From the NCBI GenBank assembly GCA_008802785.1, contig VUYT01000022.1:62001-126000 (forward strand): a stretch of DNA of 64,000 bases. The letters run 5' to 3'. Positions 34,210-45,888 of the stretch are shown here, piece by piece. The notes under the pieces were generated by a model. That model worked only from the letters and a program-made list of their open reading frames with translations. It was not told the origin of the DNA and searched no databases. Origin of the DNA: Symmetrospora coprosmae. Its lineage: Eukaryota; Basidiomycota; Cystobasidiomycetes; Symmetrosporaceae. Within the stretch, counting starts at the first letter, position 1. Each line of letters opens with the position of its first letter. The position numbers and the translations under genes were made by a program.

Positions 34210-35793
34210 TACACGAGTAGTTCTGTTGGTTGTACCGACGTGTGTCGACTTAGCTAGCGCTGTCGGGACGTTGATTCTGATTCTGTACCGTAGGAGGAAG
34301 ACGGATCTCGTTGAGAGGTATCTGTCTCCGTTTTGGGGCACTGGGCTCAAGGAGGGTCTTGGTCCTCTGCTATGGGCTCGCCTTGCAGGTGTGCGGGTCG
34401 TCCAGTACGTTCTCGTCTGCCAGGCGCCGCTTCGTCGGCTGTCCGTGGGTGGGTGTCAAGACTCGGCGGTGGGGCAGCCCGTCGTTGCGGGTGGATGACA
34501 GTGACAGGGGCCCAGAGCGAGCCGCCGACTGCAACAAGCCCACGATCTGCGCCTCCCTTCGCGCTTCTTTGACGACTGCTCCTGATGCCGTCGACTCCGC
34601 TTGCGCTGCCCGTTCAGCCTGCTCAGGTGAGACCGTCGCACGGACAGGGCAGCAGGCTGCCAAAGCATCGAGGGCATTCACTCCTAGTCGATACTCTGCC
34701 TCCCTTGTTGATCAGGCTACGATTGCATGGCAGTGCAGTCTATTCCATACGGGATGACCGTAGATATATGTAGTTGGCGAAGGGGATGCCCTGCTCTCCC
34801 CTGCCCTGCCCTGCCTGATCCCGCCGGGGCCCGGCAGCCACCTGCTGATCCTGAAGCGAGCTTCGACGGGCTGGCTGCACCTCTTCTGCAGAACAACGCC
34901 TTCGTCTACGCGCAACAGCGAAGTATTCACAAATCGACCGTCACCTTGTTCTGCGTGGCCTGACCTTCATCCCATCGCAGCTGCCCTGAGGTGCTGGATG
35001 AGCCGGTGGTGACAGCGACGACCTTCAACGCGCGACGGCGGACAGGCTGCAGCCCGCAGGAGGGAGACAGAGAGAAACAGCTGCCATCGAGGCGCAAGCA
35101 GGGACTTCGACGAGTGAGTGCCGCCAGAGGCTGGAGAGAGCTCATGGCACATGGATGGGCGCAGTGCATGAGCTGATGCTGCCCATCTGTTGGCGTGGAA
35201 GCTGTCGGCAGATCCCTCCTCGTCCTCTCTGGAGAGCCAGTCAGTCAGTCAGGGCCCAGACGGCACGGCACCAGCGGCTGGCCTTGCGATACAATAACAG
35301 TACATCCGAGACGGATCCCACATCATGCGTGAGTTGCTAGAGGAGCTGGCGCCGTTCACCCATTCCCCCCGTGCGAGCCGCGAGCTCCCTGCGCGCGGGC
35401 TCGGAGTCCAAGTGCGGTCTCCGGCATGGTCCGCTGTGCGCTGCATTGGGAGTGCAGCCGAGGGGCTGCCGCAGAACGGCACCACCTATGGAGCTCTGCA
35501 GGATAGAGAGCTCTGGTGTCTCGTCGTAGCTGCTCCTGTTGCCGCCGACGGCCGTACGGCTCCTCCCTCCTCCTTCTCCTCCTGCGGGCTCAAGCGGCGG
35601 CCAACCTACGCGTGGTCCGGTGCATGACGGCTGACTCCCTCTGTGCACTCCGACTCGCCCACTCACAGCCGCCGCAGACGAGACCGTCTCCGGCGTCACA
35701 AGAGCCCAGCTTCAGCATGAGATCGAGTCCATACCAGGCCTCGCAGCTGCAAGCTCCACCTCAATATCAGCGACAGGGCCGGTCAACGCGGCA
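34210..35793. other. 1.6 kb region between ABCC and PHD genes
   Basis: No coding region beyond a possible upstream part of the PHD gene. It contains CCCTG repeats near 34795-34820 and a CAGT repeat near 35235-35250. A frame continuous with the PHD protein stays open back to 35635 without a Met. An ATG at 35326 followed at once by a GTGAGT donor could be a four-base first coding exon splicing to 35669. The rest looks like 3' UTR and promoter. Confidence 0.45.
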
Positions 35794-38700
35794 ATGCCCC
35801 TCGATCACCCCGGACAGGCAGAGCCAGCAGCTGTTCCGCCACTCCCGGTCTCCGAGACCAACTTGGCAGGCACAGAGGCAAGCGTGTCAGAGGATCAGCA
35901 ACTCGACCTGCCTGTCTCCAACGGTCAACAGCCTGCATTACAGCTTGCGCCTGTCCCGGCCGCTGCTGCAGCTGCCGCTACCGCCCTGGACCCGGCTCTG
36001 GCTGCCCTTGACGAGCCCGCCAGCAAGGGTGCCGCAGCGCCAGCCGACAGCGATGCCTCGAGCCTTCGTGTGAAGGTGGAACGGCTCGACGACTCGCACC
36101 TGTCAGGCGGCCTCGAGCTGCCCCAAGGCAGCGGGCTGGCATCTGCCCCACCCACCCCGACCAGTGCGTCCCTACCCACAGCCACAGCCACCGCATCGGC
36201 ACCAACATCCGCAGCACCGACACCCGTCTCTGCTACGTTTCCAGTCACGGCATCGGCTTCGACGTCCGCATCGATCCAGCCATCGCAGAAAGCACGGTCA
36301 TCCAGCGCAGCCTCCACCTCTGGCTCGCGCTCGCGTCGCCCTCCCGCAGGCAGCAGCAGCAAGGACAAAGGCAAGGAGAGAGAGTCTGCCATACCCGAGG
36401 CGGCGGACGACGGCTCCAGCGCCTCTACCTCTGCTCGGCCCTCGCGGCGGTCCGGCAACGCCAGCAGCAGAAGCAAGGGCTCCGCCACGCCCGCTGGTCC
36501 CGGTGACAAGCCCTCGGTCGCCGTTGCTGCGGGTGGCACCGCCCGGACGCGCGAGCTGGCTCAGAAGCAGATTGAGAAGGAGAAGGAGCGCGACAGGGCT
36601 AAAGCAAGGCGTGCGAGTCGGGGCGGCCGGAGAGGGAGCTCCTCCTCGAGCGACGAGGACGATGGGGACAAGGACCAGCAGGACGGCAGCGACGTTGAAG
36701 TCGAGGCCGAAGCCGGAGCTGCGGAAGAGCCGGTCAAGACGACCAAAAAGTCTCGGAGCAATGGCAGCAAGAAGGGAGGTGCTTCCGCCGCCGCTGCCGC
36801 CGTTACGACTGCAAGCTCGACTGCCGCTACTGATGCAGCCGCAGGCGACGAAGAGGTTGATGAAGGCATCACGCGCTGCGTGTGCGGCAACAATGGTGAG
36901 TCTGTAGACGGTTGCCCCGCCATCGAGCTGCGCGAGGAGCTAAGCAGTCTTGACATGTCGACCCGAATCTGCAGAGGACGACGCTCCTGGCTTTATGATC
37001 CAGTGCGAAACGTGTCGAGCATGGCAACATGGACCTTGCATGGGCTTTAAGGAGGAGAGCAAGTGCCCGGACGTCTACTTCTGCGATCAGTGCCGGCCGG
37101 ATCTGCACCCGAACCTCGCTGTGCCTCCTCCGCCGCCGCCGCCGGCAAAGCCGGCGGCCAGTAAGAAGTCGCACGGTCGCAGCGCATCCGCCTCCGGCAA
37201 GGGCAAAGCTGGACAACAGGCCGACAGTAGTGCAGCAAATGGCGAAGCACCAAGCCATGCCCTCGCGAAACCAGAGTCGCGAGGTAATTCTCGTCCGCCG
37301 AATAGCCGAGATCGCGAGTCTTCAGCATCGATGCCGCCGTCAGCCACAGCTCTGCATCACAGCCTGAGTCACAGTCACTCTTCCTCTCACTCTCAGTCGC
37401 ACCATCGTCCAAGGGCATCCGCAGATGCCTCCATCATCCAGTCCTTCCTCGATACCAAGAAGGGCTCGCCCTCTCCTACCCCATCGGCGGGCTCGCCGAG
37501 AGAAGGTCCGCCTTCTGCGTCCTCACAGCATGGCAGTAGTGTTCCCCTCGCAGCAGATGGCAAGCGGCCCATGTATCCCGCGACTTCGCACCTCTCAGCA
37601 CCACTGCTGCCCAAGCGCAGGTCGACCATGAATTCGCGCGACTCTGCCGCATTTGACGAGAGCATCATGCTCGCCAATGTCAACGCCTTCAAGGAGAGCA
37701 GGCTCATGGCCGCCGGCGCTGGGCACTCTGGCGGAGAAGGGAGCAGCGGCAACCGGCAGCGGAAGCGGCGGCGGAGGGGCAGCACGGACGGCGAGGAGGA
37801 CGAAGACGACGACGACGACGATCACCCACTTGGGGGAAGTGACGGCAAGAGCAGAGACGAGAGCATGTCTGCCGTTGGCAACTCGAGCCTCATGGAGATT
37901 GTGAAAGAAGAGGAAGAGGAGGACGACGGGTCTTCCGCGCAGCCGCAGTACAGCGCGCTGCATGCACCGTCAAAGAGCAAAAGACAGCGGAGGGGCAATG
38001 CCGAGGCGGCAAAGGATAAGATGCGCGAGGGTTCTGCAGTGGCTGAGTCTGTAAAGCCGCCTGCACCGCCAGCGACCGGCACAAACGGCTCGCATGCAGC
38101 CCAGGAAGATGCGGAGATGCCCGACGAGAACGAAGCCGACGAAGGCGATCAGGTAAATGCCGACTCTTCGGCTGCTGCAAACGCCAAGAAGCGCCGGAAA
38201 AGACGGGGTCCGGGGGCCACGGCGCCTGTGCGCAAGAAGACGCCAGCAAAGCCGCTCAAATCTGCCAGAGCGGGTTCGGCTGCCATCTCGAATACAGCAG
38301 GAGACGAAACGGAAGATCCGCAAGACACGCCAGTGCAGCTTGATGTGCCTGCTTTTGAGGCGGCCGAGCCGTACACGGTCGGCTTGATCGAATTGGCGAG
38401 TTCAGAATCTACGGGTGCCCCATCTAGCTCCAAGAAGCGCAAGGCGGTGTCTGCTGGCAACCCCTCGAGTCTTCCGACGAATGTTGAGGAGGGTTCTGCC
38501 TCCACTTTGCCAGCCCTGCCGGCTCTGGACACGAGCAAGATCGACAAGAGCCGCCCGACATCGCCGACAGTGTCGACGCCCGCGACCGAGTCTTCGCATG
38601 CGAGTTCCGACAAGCCGCTCGCCGTACAGATAGCCCTGGAAGCAGCTGCTAGTCTCAACAATAGCACCAAGAAGCGCAAGACGAGCCCGACGCCTTCGGC

Positions 38701-39946
38701 TTCGGCTTTGCATGCAGCAGGCATCGGTCGGGAAAGCGACGCATCTGCTCGGAATATCGAGGTCGCTGCGATAGAGTCGACGGGAGCTGAGAGGGAAGCA
38801 TCGCCAGCTGCGCTAGCTCCTCCGTCTCCTTCGATCGCCTCCAACGCACCCAGTCCAACAGGGAGCGCGTTTACCGCTGCTGTGCCGTCTACGGCCAGCA
38901 AGGGCAAAGCGTCCAGCCTTGCACCGCCTAGTGCGGCAGCTGCCGCTCTTGCCCGCGGCAAGCGAGCGCCAAAGCCGCAGCAGGGGCCAGAAGAGACCGA
39001 GGATGATGAGACGACCGAGAGATGTAAGCCAGAAGCGGATTTCCACCTCCTTTGGGATGATTTTGAGCTGACTCGCGTTCTGTCATTGCTGCCCCCAGCC
39101 ACAACGCCAGCCGCATTCGCAGCTCCTTCTGCACCTTCGAACGCCGCGACCGCCCGAGGCAAGCACCCGAACCAGTACACGTACAAGGCGCGTGGCGGCG
39201 CCGGTGCGCGGGGTGGGGCGGGCAAGTCACCTAGCAAGCGGGCAGGCCTGGGCGGAGCCATCGACCGGCGAGGCAGGGACCGCGATGATACGCCCGGCGG
39301 GTTCGAAGACCTGTTGCACAACCCTCCGAGCTGGCACCTGCCCGATCATCTCTCGCACCTTGCGCATCTCCTGCCATCGTCGACACCGCAGCCGCTGGCC
39401 GTCCCATCGTACCCTGCAACGCCCGCCGTCTCGTCGGCCGCATCGCCATCAGATGCGCCGGGCGTTTCAGGTAGCGTACCAACAGACGCAGTTGCGGGCT
39501 CAGCGCCGCTTGGGGCGGGGACCGAGCCCGTCATGGCTACATCATCTGCAGCCTCGTCATCCTCCGGCAGTAACGGCAACAGCGTCTCGGTGCTCCCCGC
39601 CGCGGTAAAGCACCTCGAACCGCCTGCCAAGGTCCGCTTCCCGCCGCGCCGAGTCTCGATGTCCGAGATGAAGAAGCGCGCAAAGCACGTTCTTGACTAC
39701 CTTGGCAGGGTCCAGATGGAAATGGTCGAACGCAACAATCGCAATCGGGCGCTCGGGCTGAACCAAGGCTATACCAAGACCGCGGCCATCGCCGAGGAGG
39801 CCACGAACGGCGCAAATGCGCCGAATGGCCGTGCTGGATCGGGCAGTGTCTCGACAGCGTCCGATCTGGCACAGGTACCAAAGAGCGCTCTCATGATGGA
39901 CGACCTCTCGCGACGTTTGATAGGTTTTCAGGACAAGTACGTCTGA
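35794..39946 (+). CDS. PHD-finger protein, Cti6-like (Rpd3L-associated)
   Basis: Large (over 1,300 residues), mostly disordered nuclear protein with one PHD finger. The finger is split by an intron (about 36895-36981). ITRCVCGNN joins EDDAPGFMIQCETCRAWQHGPCMGF, then CPDVYFCDQCRP, a C4HC3 set of the Cti6/Rpd3L type that reads H3K4me3. Ala/Ser/Thr-rich and basic segments flank it, with acidic runs (EEDEDDDDDD). The C-terminal block KVRFPPRRVSMSEMKKRAKHVLDYL resembles the conserved Cti6 C-terminus. The stop is at 39944-39946. The ATG at 35794 is the first in-frame Met; the frame is open upstream to 35635, so an extra exon may add about 40 residues. A second likely intron (39024-39098) is 75 nt and stop-free. 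Role in histone deacetylation is inference. Confidence 0.8.
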
Positions 39947-40314
39947 CTGAACAGACAGACATGTTTCGCTCATGATCATAGATAGGTGGGCTGCGTGATA
40001 GGGGAATCGTTCGCAGCCTGTTTCGTAGTTTCTTTCACGTTGTTGTGATTTTGATGCTCAGGCTAGGGCTCCTGCTCGCGCCTATAGACCCGGCTGGCTA
40101 ACCACGCCCGTGCAACAATATCGAATGTATAGCTCCTCTCCTATATCGAGACGCACCGAAATCGGAAAGCGCATCTAATGATTGCAGCATGCTCGCATCT
40201 AGCACCGATGGTGCCCGTCTACCGCGCGCAGTAAACGCATGCGCGCGCCTTCTAGCTCTAGAGAAAACGCATCTATATAAATTCCTGCGCTGCAGATTCT
40301 CCATCGATTATGCT
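39947..40314. other. Convergent intergenic region, PHD and cytochrome c peroxidase
   Basis: About 370 nt between facing stop codons; both 3' UTRs. No gene was seen. Confidence 0.5.
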
Positions 40315-42528
40315 CTACTTGCTGGCCTTGGCCTTGGCTGCGTCCTCTTGCTCCTCGATCGTCTGCAGGAAGAGCTTGTCCTTGCCGGCAAAGTTTTTCT
40401 CGGGGACACCGAGCTCGAGAAGCTCGCTGAAGTACTTGCTAAAGTCCGAGAAGAAAAGCTCCTGGTCCTTGGCGTACGACTGGGCGATTGGGCGCATGTC
40501 CTTGTCCTGCGTTAGCGCCATGTCCTGTCGCCGGCAACGAAGCATCACCCGGTCAGCAGATGGCGATACAAGCAGTCGAGTCCGTCAGGTAGACGCACGG
40601 TCAGGAGCATCATGAGCCCTTTGGTCTTCTTGTCTTCGAACTGGGGCGGTCCGTTCCACTTGCGCACGCTCCACTCCTCGTCGAACAGGAGCTTGTAGTA
40701 GTCGTTGGTGAACGTGGTGGGAGAGAATGTCCAAGGTCCGTCAAAGCCAGATCGGTCTGTGTGGCATCGTCCCAGTGCGTGGGCACCGGAGAGCGCTACG
40801 ATAGCACGGTCGTTGAAGCCCATCTGTCGTGAGCAATCGAGATCAGCGGCGAGGCGAGAAGAACCCATAGGTGTTAAGTTGAGCACACCTTGTAGAAGAT
40901 GTGACGAAGGTGGTCAGACCCTTTGTCGCCGTCTGGGAGTCGACCATCCGGGGTGCAGTGCTCAGCCGTACGATCCTGTCTGCCCGAGCGCCATCCGATC
41001 TTGGGACCCTGCATCTCCTGGACGGCTACGACGCCAGCGAGCGTCCAGAGATCAGAGTAGGAAAGACCAGGGTATTGCTTCTTGATGGGCTCGAGCAGGT
41101 CACGGACGACCTTGAGTCCTGCGTTGGCGCCGTGGTCTGACTCAGGCGCGAAGCTACAATAGGGGAGATGCGTGTGAGCAACCTATTGCGGCAGACTCAG
41201 AGGTGTTGCCATACATAAGATAGAAACAGGCAACTAACCGCATTGTGGCCGCGTTGGAGCCTCCCGTGCCAGAGTGCTTGTCGTATGTGCCCGAGCAGTG
41301 CCAGGCGAGCCTGTATGCCAGGGTTGAGGTGATTTAGCCGCGTAGACATGCTTCAAACTCACATGAAGCAAGCAAGCGCAGTCTCCTACCTGACAAGAGT
41401 AGGACCGTAGCTGCCATCGTCGTACTCTTCACCGTCGAGGACTGCTCACATGGAAGGGGGAAATAGGGGAGGTGCCAGCCAGCGTCAGCGGCACTATCTC
41501 AGGGATCGGGCGAGAGTATCTCTCAGGATGCGTAGAGGGATGAGCGAAGATAGTATGGCTCTTGGACAGGCTCCATCTGGGCGGCGTGCATGAGCGGGCG
41601 CAACGCCCTGGCCACTTCGTGCAGTCAGTCAGGCACGCCACGTGCCTTCTCCGCAGATCAGGCACGGCCGTCACTGCTCCAACAAGGCAGATACCGTAGC
41701 ACTCGTGCAGGAAGCGCTGCAGTGCAAGGCCATCTTCGAAATGGTGCAGTATCTGGCTTGTCCCAGTCCCAAAGGCCGCCTTCCTTGCACCCCGCATTCT
41801 TCCCCGCGCCTCGGGTAAAGAGGGCAGTGGCGCACGGCCGCCACGGCGCTTCACCTCCAGACGGCGGACGCTGCGGGGGGGAGGGTGAAAAAGAGCACAG
41901 GATGAAGGGGAAGGACCGGGGGTGACTCGGGCACGGCCTGATAGGCTGCAGGTTGTGCAGGTGTGGTCGCAGTGTGTGGTGCCAGGATGCGAGAGATGCG
42001 AATGAGTGTGCGTGCTCACCTGCTGCGACAGAGTTGTAGACCTGATGATCATCTCGTAAATTCAGGCACAAGATTGCGAGATAACGAGAGAACAGGCCCA
42101 GAGAGCGCGCCCGCGAAAAAGTGGTGCGTTCATGACGGACGGACGGACGGACAAAGCCAGTCGCAAGAGAGAGGGAACGGCAAGCAGACATCAGTGCCCG
42201 GAGCAGAGCAGCGGATCAGCTGCGTGCAGCCTACCTGCTGGTAGTCGACCTCGGAGCCGGGCTTTCGCATGCCCTCCTGGGTCGTGGCTGGGTCCTGCTC
42301 CTTGGACAGGCCAAAGTAGGCGCCGACCGATCCAAGGCCGAGCAGGCTGATGGTCGCTGCTGGAATCTTGTTCTTCTTGCTACCGCTGCTGCTGCCGCTG
42401 CCGCTGCTGTACTGCCTGTACGACGACCTGGCGATGGTTGCCAGAGGCGCAGCGCGGGCTGCAGGACGGGCAGCAATGGTCGCCTGAGCCTGAGCACTGG
42501 CTCGGAGGACGGAACGGGAGAGGGACAT
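40315..42528 (-). CDS. CCP1: Mitochondrial cytochrome c peroxidase
   Basis: Haem peroxidase of the intermembrane space that reduces H2O2 with electrons from cytochrome c. Exon 1 (42528-42235) holds a mitochondrial presequence ([34 protein letters not shown]) and a hydrophobic sorting segment ([15 protein letters not shown]). A 22-nt microexon (42041-42020) encodes VYNSVAA. The distal site is [14 protein letters not shown] (Arg, Trp, His), and the proximal His is in [34 protein letters not shown] and [22 protein letters not shown] are conserved in class I peroxidases. The stop is at 40315-40317. The introns on either side of the microexon are long for this window (193 and 578 nt). All catalytic residues are present. 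Confidence 0.95.
42134..42152. repeat. (GGAC)n tetranucleotide repeat in a CCP1 intron
   Basis: Almost five tandem GGAC units inside the first long intron of the cytochrome c peroxidase gene. A simple repeat with no coding role. Confidence 0.85.
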
Positions 42529-42869
42529 GGTTGACTTTTGGTTGTAGTTGTCCCTGTGTAGAGTACGCTGTTCAGATATTGCGCTGTCTGCGGCTGCTGA
42601 GAAAGCAAAAACGAAGGCCGTCCTTGCTCTCTCCTGCTGGGCTGCCGGCAGTGAGCAGCGGCAGGTGGCGACCACGCGGCTCTTGTCCCGGGTCGCCCTT
42701 AAGCTTCTTGCACGCGCATCCTCTTCCAGGACCGAGCAAGCACTGCTCTCTCTGCTCCAAGCCTACCACGCAGTCACAGCAACGATATAATACCAGGAGA
42801 AGCCGTGTAGCACGCTACACACTGCCTGGAGCGGGCATTGTTTTGTCAAGAGCAGCGGGGAAAGGTACC
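42529..42869. promoter_or_regulatory. Divergent promoter, CCP1 and peroxisomal ABC transporter
   Basis: 341 nt between opposite start codons. A TATA-like GATATAATA lies at about 42783, about 85 nt before the ABCD start, and the ABCD start has an ACCATG context. Co-regulation of H2O2 disposal and fatty-acid import would make sense, but this is inference. Confidence 0.45.
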
Positions 42870-45734
42870 ATGTCGGGACCCGGGGCCGCCACGACGTCGA
42901 CCGCGTCGGCCGCAGCTCGTGGGGGAGCCATGGCGACCACAGCTGCCAGGAACAGGCTCGCTCACCTGTACAAGTTGCATCCTGTAGCACGTACACGCCT
43001 CCTCATGGCCGCCTACGTCTTCTGGGCTGGCTACTCGACGTACAGCGGGTTCAGGCCAAAGGCAAAGGGCAAGAAGGGGAGTCCGGCTACCTCGGCCCCC
43101 GTCACTAGCAAGGATGGCAGCAACAGCGCCGTCGACGCCAACGCCAACGAGCCTCTTGCGTCCTCCTCGTCCTCGTCCGCGTCCTCTCGGAAGAGCAAGA
43201 GGCGGCGCGCACCCAGGGTCGAGGTGGACGCCGCCTTCTTTGAGCGCCTTGGCAAGATCCTCAGGATTGTCCTCCCAGGCAACAGGAAGAAGCTCCTGCT
43301 GCACTCGTTCTTCCTCGTCTTTCGAACCATGCTCTCGCTCTACGTCGCCGCACTGGACGGGCAGATCGTGTCTGCTCTGGTGCGCGGAGAAGGCCAACTG
43401 TTCATCAAGCGAATTGCCACATGGATGGTCGTTGCCATTCCCGTGGGTGTCCACGCACGCACACATGAGCCTGGACCCTCGCGCAGCCCGCTCATCCGGT
43501 GATCTTCCCTTCCCGCCCAGGCCACATACACCAACTCCTTCCTCTCCTACCTGCAATCCCGCATCGCCCTCTCGTACAGGTCACGCCTAACAGCTCACGT
43601 CCACACCGCCTACCTCTCCGACAACACGTTCTACTCGCTAGGCAACCTGGACGACCGCATCAAGAACCCGGACCAGCTGATCACGGTCGACATCACAAAG
43701 TTCAGCAACTCGCTCGCCGAGATCTACTCCAACATTGCCAAGCCCACGCTCGATGTCTTGCTGTACAACTATCAGCTGAGCAAGAACGTCGGTGCCGAGG
43801 CGTTGATAGCGCTCACTATCCTCGTGCAGGGATCTGCTGCCCTGCGTAAGCGAAAGCCCCGCGTTCCGATGGTGGAGTTCTGTCACCTCGACTGGCTGAC
43901 ACCGCTGCCTGTCTGTCCTTCACGATGCGCACACAGTCCGCTTCTTGACCCCCGCATTTGGGCGATATGCGGCCGAGGAGCAGCGCCTGGAAGGCGAGTT
44001 CCGCTTCTCGCACTCGCGCCTGATCGAGAACGCCGAAGAGGTGGCCCTGTACAACGGGCAGGAAGTCGAGAAGAACGTCATTGAGCGGCACTACTTCAGC
44101 CTCATCCGCCACGTCAACCGCATCTTCCGCCTGCGCCTCTGGCACGGCATGGTCGAGGACGGAATTGTCAAGTGGCTTTGGGGCAGTCTCGGCTTGTGCA
44201 TCTGTGCGATCCCCGTGTTTGGCCCGACTCTCCTGCCTGCTGCGGCGACAGCCATCGGTGCCGGCGGCAGCGCCGGCGGAGCCAGCAAGGTTGACTTTGG
44301 CAGCCGAACCGAAGGCTTCATCACCAATCGGCGGCTCCTCCTCAGCTCATCGGATGCGTTCGGACGCGTCATGTACTCGTACAAGGAGCTGGCCGAGCTC
44401 GCCGGGTACACGGCCCGCGTGGACGAGTTCCTCACGACCATGAATGCTGTAAAAGCGCGCCGCTTCGAGAAGAAGCTCGTCAGCTCGGCGGGAACGGAGG
44501 AGAATGCCAGAGGTGTGTCGCGTGGCGCGATCCTGCTGTGTACGGCGATCAGGCTGACTGACCAAATCACGTCGTGGTCGCTACAGTCCTCCAGGGGAGA
44601 GGGAAGATTCTGCCAAGCTACGACGACTCCATCGTCTTTGACAGAGTGCCTATCGTTTCGCCCAATGGTGACATCCTGCTCAAAAGCCTTTCCTTCCGCA
44701 TCACACCAGGCGTAAGTACTTGCATCTCCTCGCCGAGCAGCCTCTCGCTTGCTGAGTAGCCTATCTCTCCAGGATCACCTCCTCATTGTCGGTCCTAACG
44801 GCTGTGGGAAATCTTCGTGAGTTGACGATTCTGTGCAAGACCTGGCGGTACTGTTGCAGCTGAGCTGACGAGTATCGGACGCCCGGGCGCGCCCGGCAAT
44901 CAGCCTCTTCCGACTCCTGGGCGGATTGTGGCCGGTCTACGGCGGGACAGTCACCAAGCCACCTGCGTCAGATTTCACCTACATACCGCAGCGGCCTTAT
45001 TTATCCCTCGGGACCCTCCGCGATCAGATCATATACCCGCACGATGAAGCCGAGATGCGCGCCCGTGGGTCGATCTCCTTTCCCCCCTGTGCAGCAGATT
45101 GGATTCTGGGGACCGAGCTGATCTTGCATTCTTTACAGGCGGTAAGACGGACAAAGATCTCTTCGAGATTCTCGAGATTGTTCAGATCGCCAACATTGTC
45201 GATCGCGAGGGCGGCTGGGATGCGCAGCGCGAATGGCGAGATGCGCTGTCCGGAGGCGACAAGCAGCGTATCGCAATGGCGCGGCTGTTCTACCATGCAC
45301 CCAAGTATGCCATCCTCGACGAGTGCACGAGCGCCGTGACGCTCGAGGTTGAGAAGATCATGTTCGTATGCCCTGGAGATCGCGTCTGTTAAAGAGGTGC
45401 CGTGTAGCTGATAATCCTCAACGCAGGTACGAGCACGCTATGAAGCTCGGGATCACTTTGTTGACAGTGTCGCACCGAGCAAGTCTATGGCAGTAAGTCT
45501 GCGCCCTCCAAGGGTCCGGCTGGCTATGTGGAGTCAGGCTCACCTTGCTGTACGCCACGCAGGTATCACAAGATGATTTTGCAATACGACGGGCAGGGCT
45601 CGTACTACTTTGGCGAGCTAGACCCGGAGAAGCGCCTCGGTCTGCAGGAAGAAAAGCAAGCACTTGAGGCCAAGCTGCTAGAGGTGCCGAAGCTGCAGGC
45701 GAGACTAGCAGAGCTCGAGCGCAGACCAGCGTGA
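42870..45734 (+). CDS. Peroxisomal ABCD half-transporter (Pxa1/Pxa2, ALDP-like)
   Basis: Half ABC transporter importing long-chain acyl-CoA or fatty acid into peroxisomes. The N-terminus has a hydrophobic segment ([18 protein letters not shown]) and a Lys/Ser linker. The TMD holds the ABCD hallmark [13 protein letters not shown] and the [12 protein letters not shown] motif (EAA-like). The NBD has Walker [11 protein letters not shown], split by an intron at about 44817, then [14 protein letters not shown] and [22 protein letters not shown]. The signature is [15 protein letters not shown], and Walker B is [16 protein letters not shown]. The switch ([20 protein letters not shown]) is followed by a coiled-coil tail and the stop at 45732-45734. 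There are about nine exons. It needs a partner half-transporter; I cannot tell Pxa1 from Pxa2. The SET gene follows 154 nt downstream. Confidence 0.94.
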
Positions 45735-45888
45735 GCAGCCACCTGTTGCGAGCAGGCTTGCGGTTGTCGCGTGCTCGATGGTATCGATTGTGTATACGAG
45801 CAGAACGCGTGCATAAGCTGGGCATAACCCCTGCTGTCGCGACTTGCCTTTATGCCAACATGACGTTTCGAGCTCATCCGTGAAACGC

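Noticed and set aside
38149-39321. 390-codon frame on the - strand opposite the PHD gene
   Set aside because: Ala/Ser/Leu-rich mirror of low-complexity coding sequence; no domain and no splice logic.
41429-42052. Minus-strand open frame filling the long CCP1 intron
   Set aside because: Begins in the microexon and has a Ser/Pro/His/Arg-rich translation with no motif; best seen as intron read-through, not a nested gene.
45844-45888. Upstream extension of the SET protein from a TTG codon
   Set aside because: Not an ATG; the first in-frame ATG is at 45889 and leaves all conserved parts intact.
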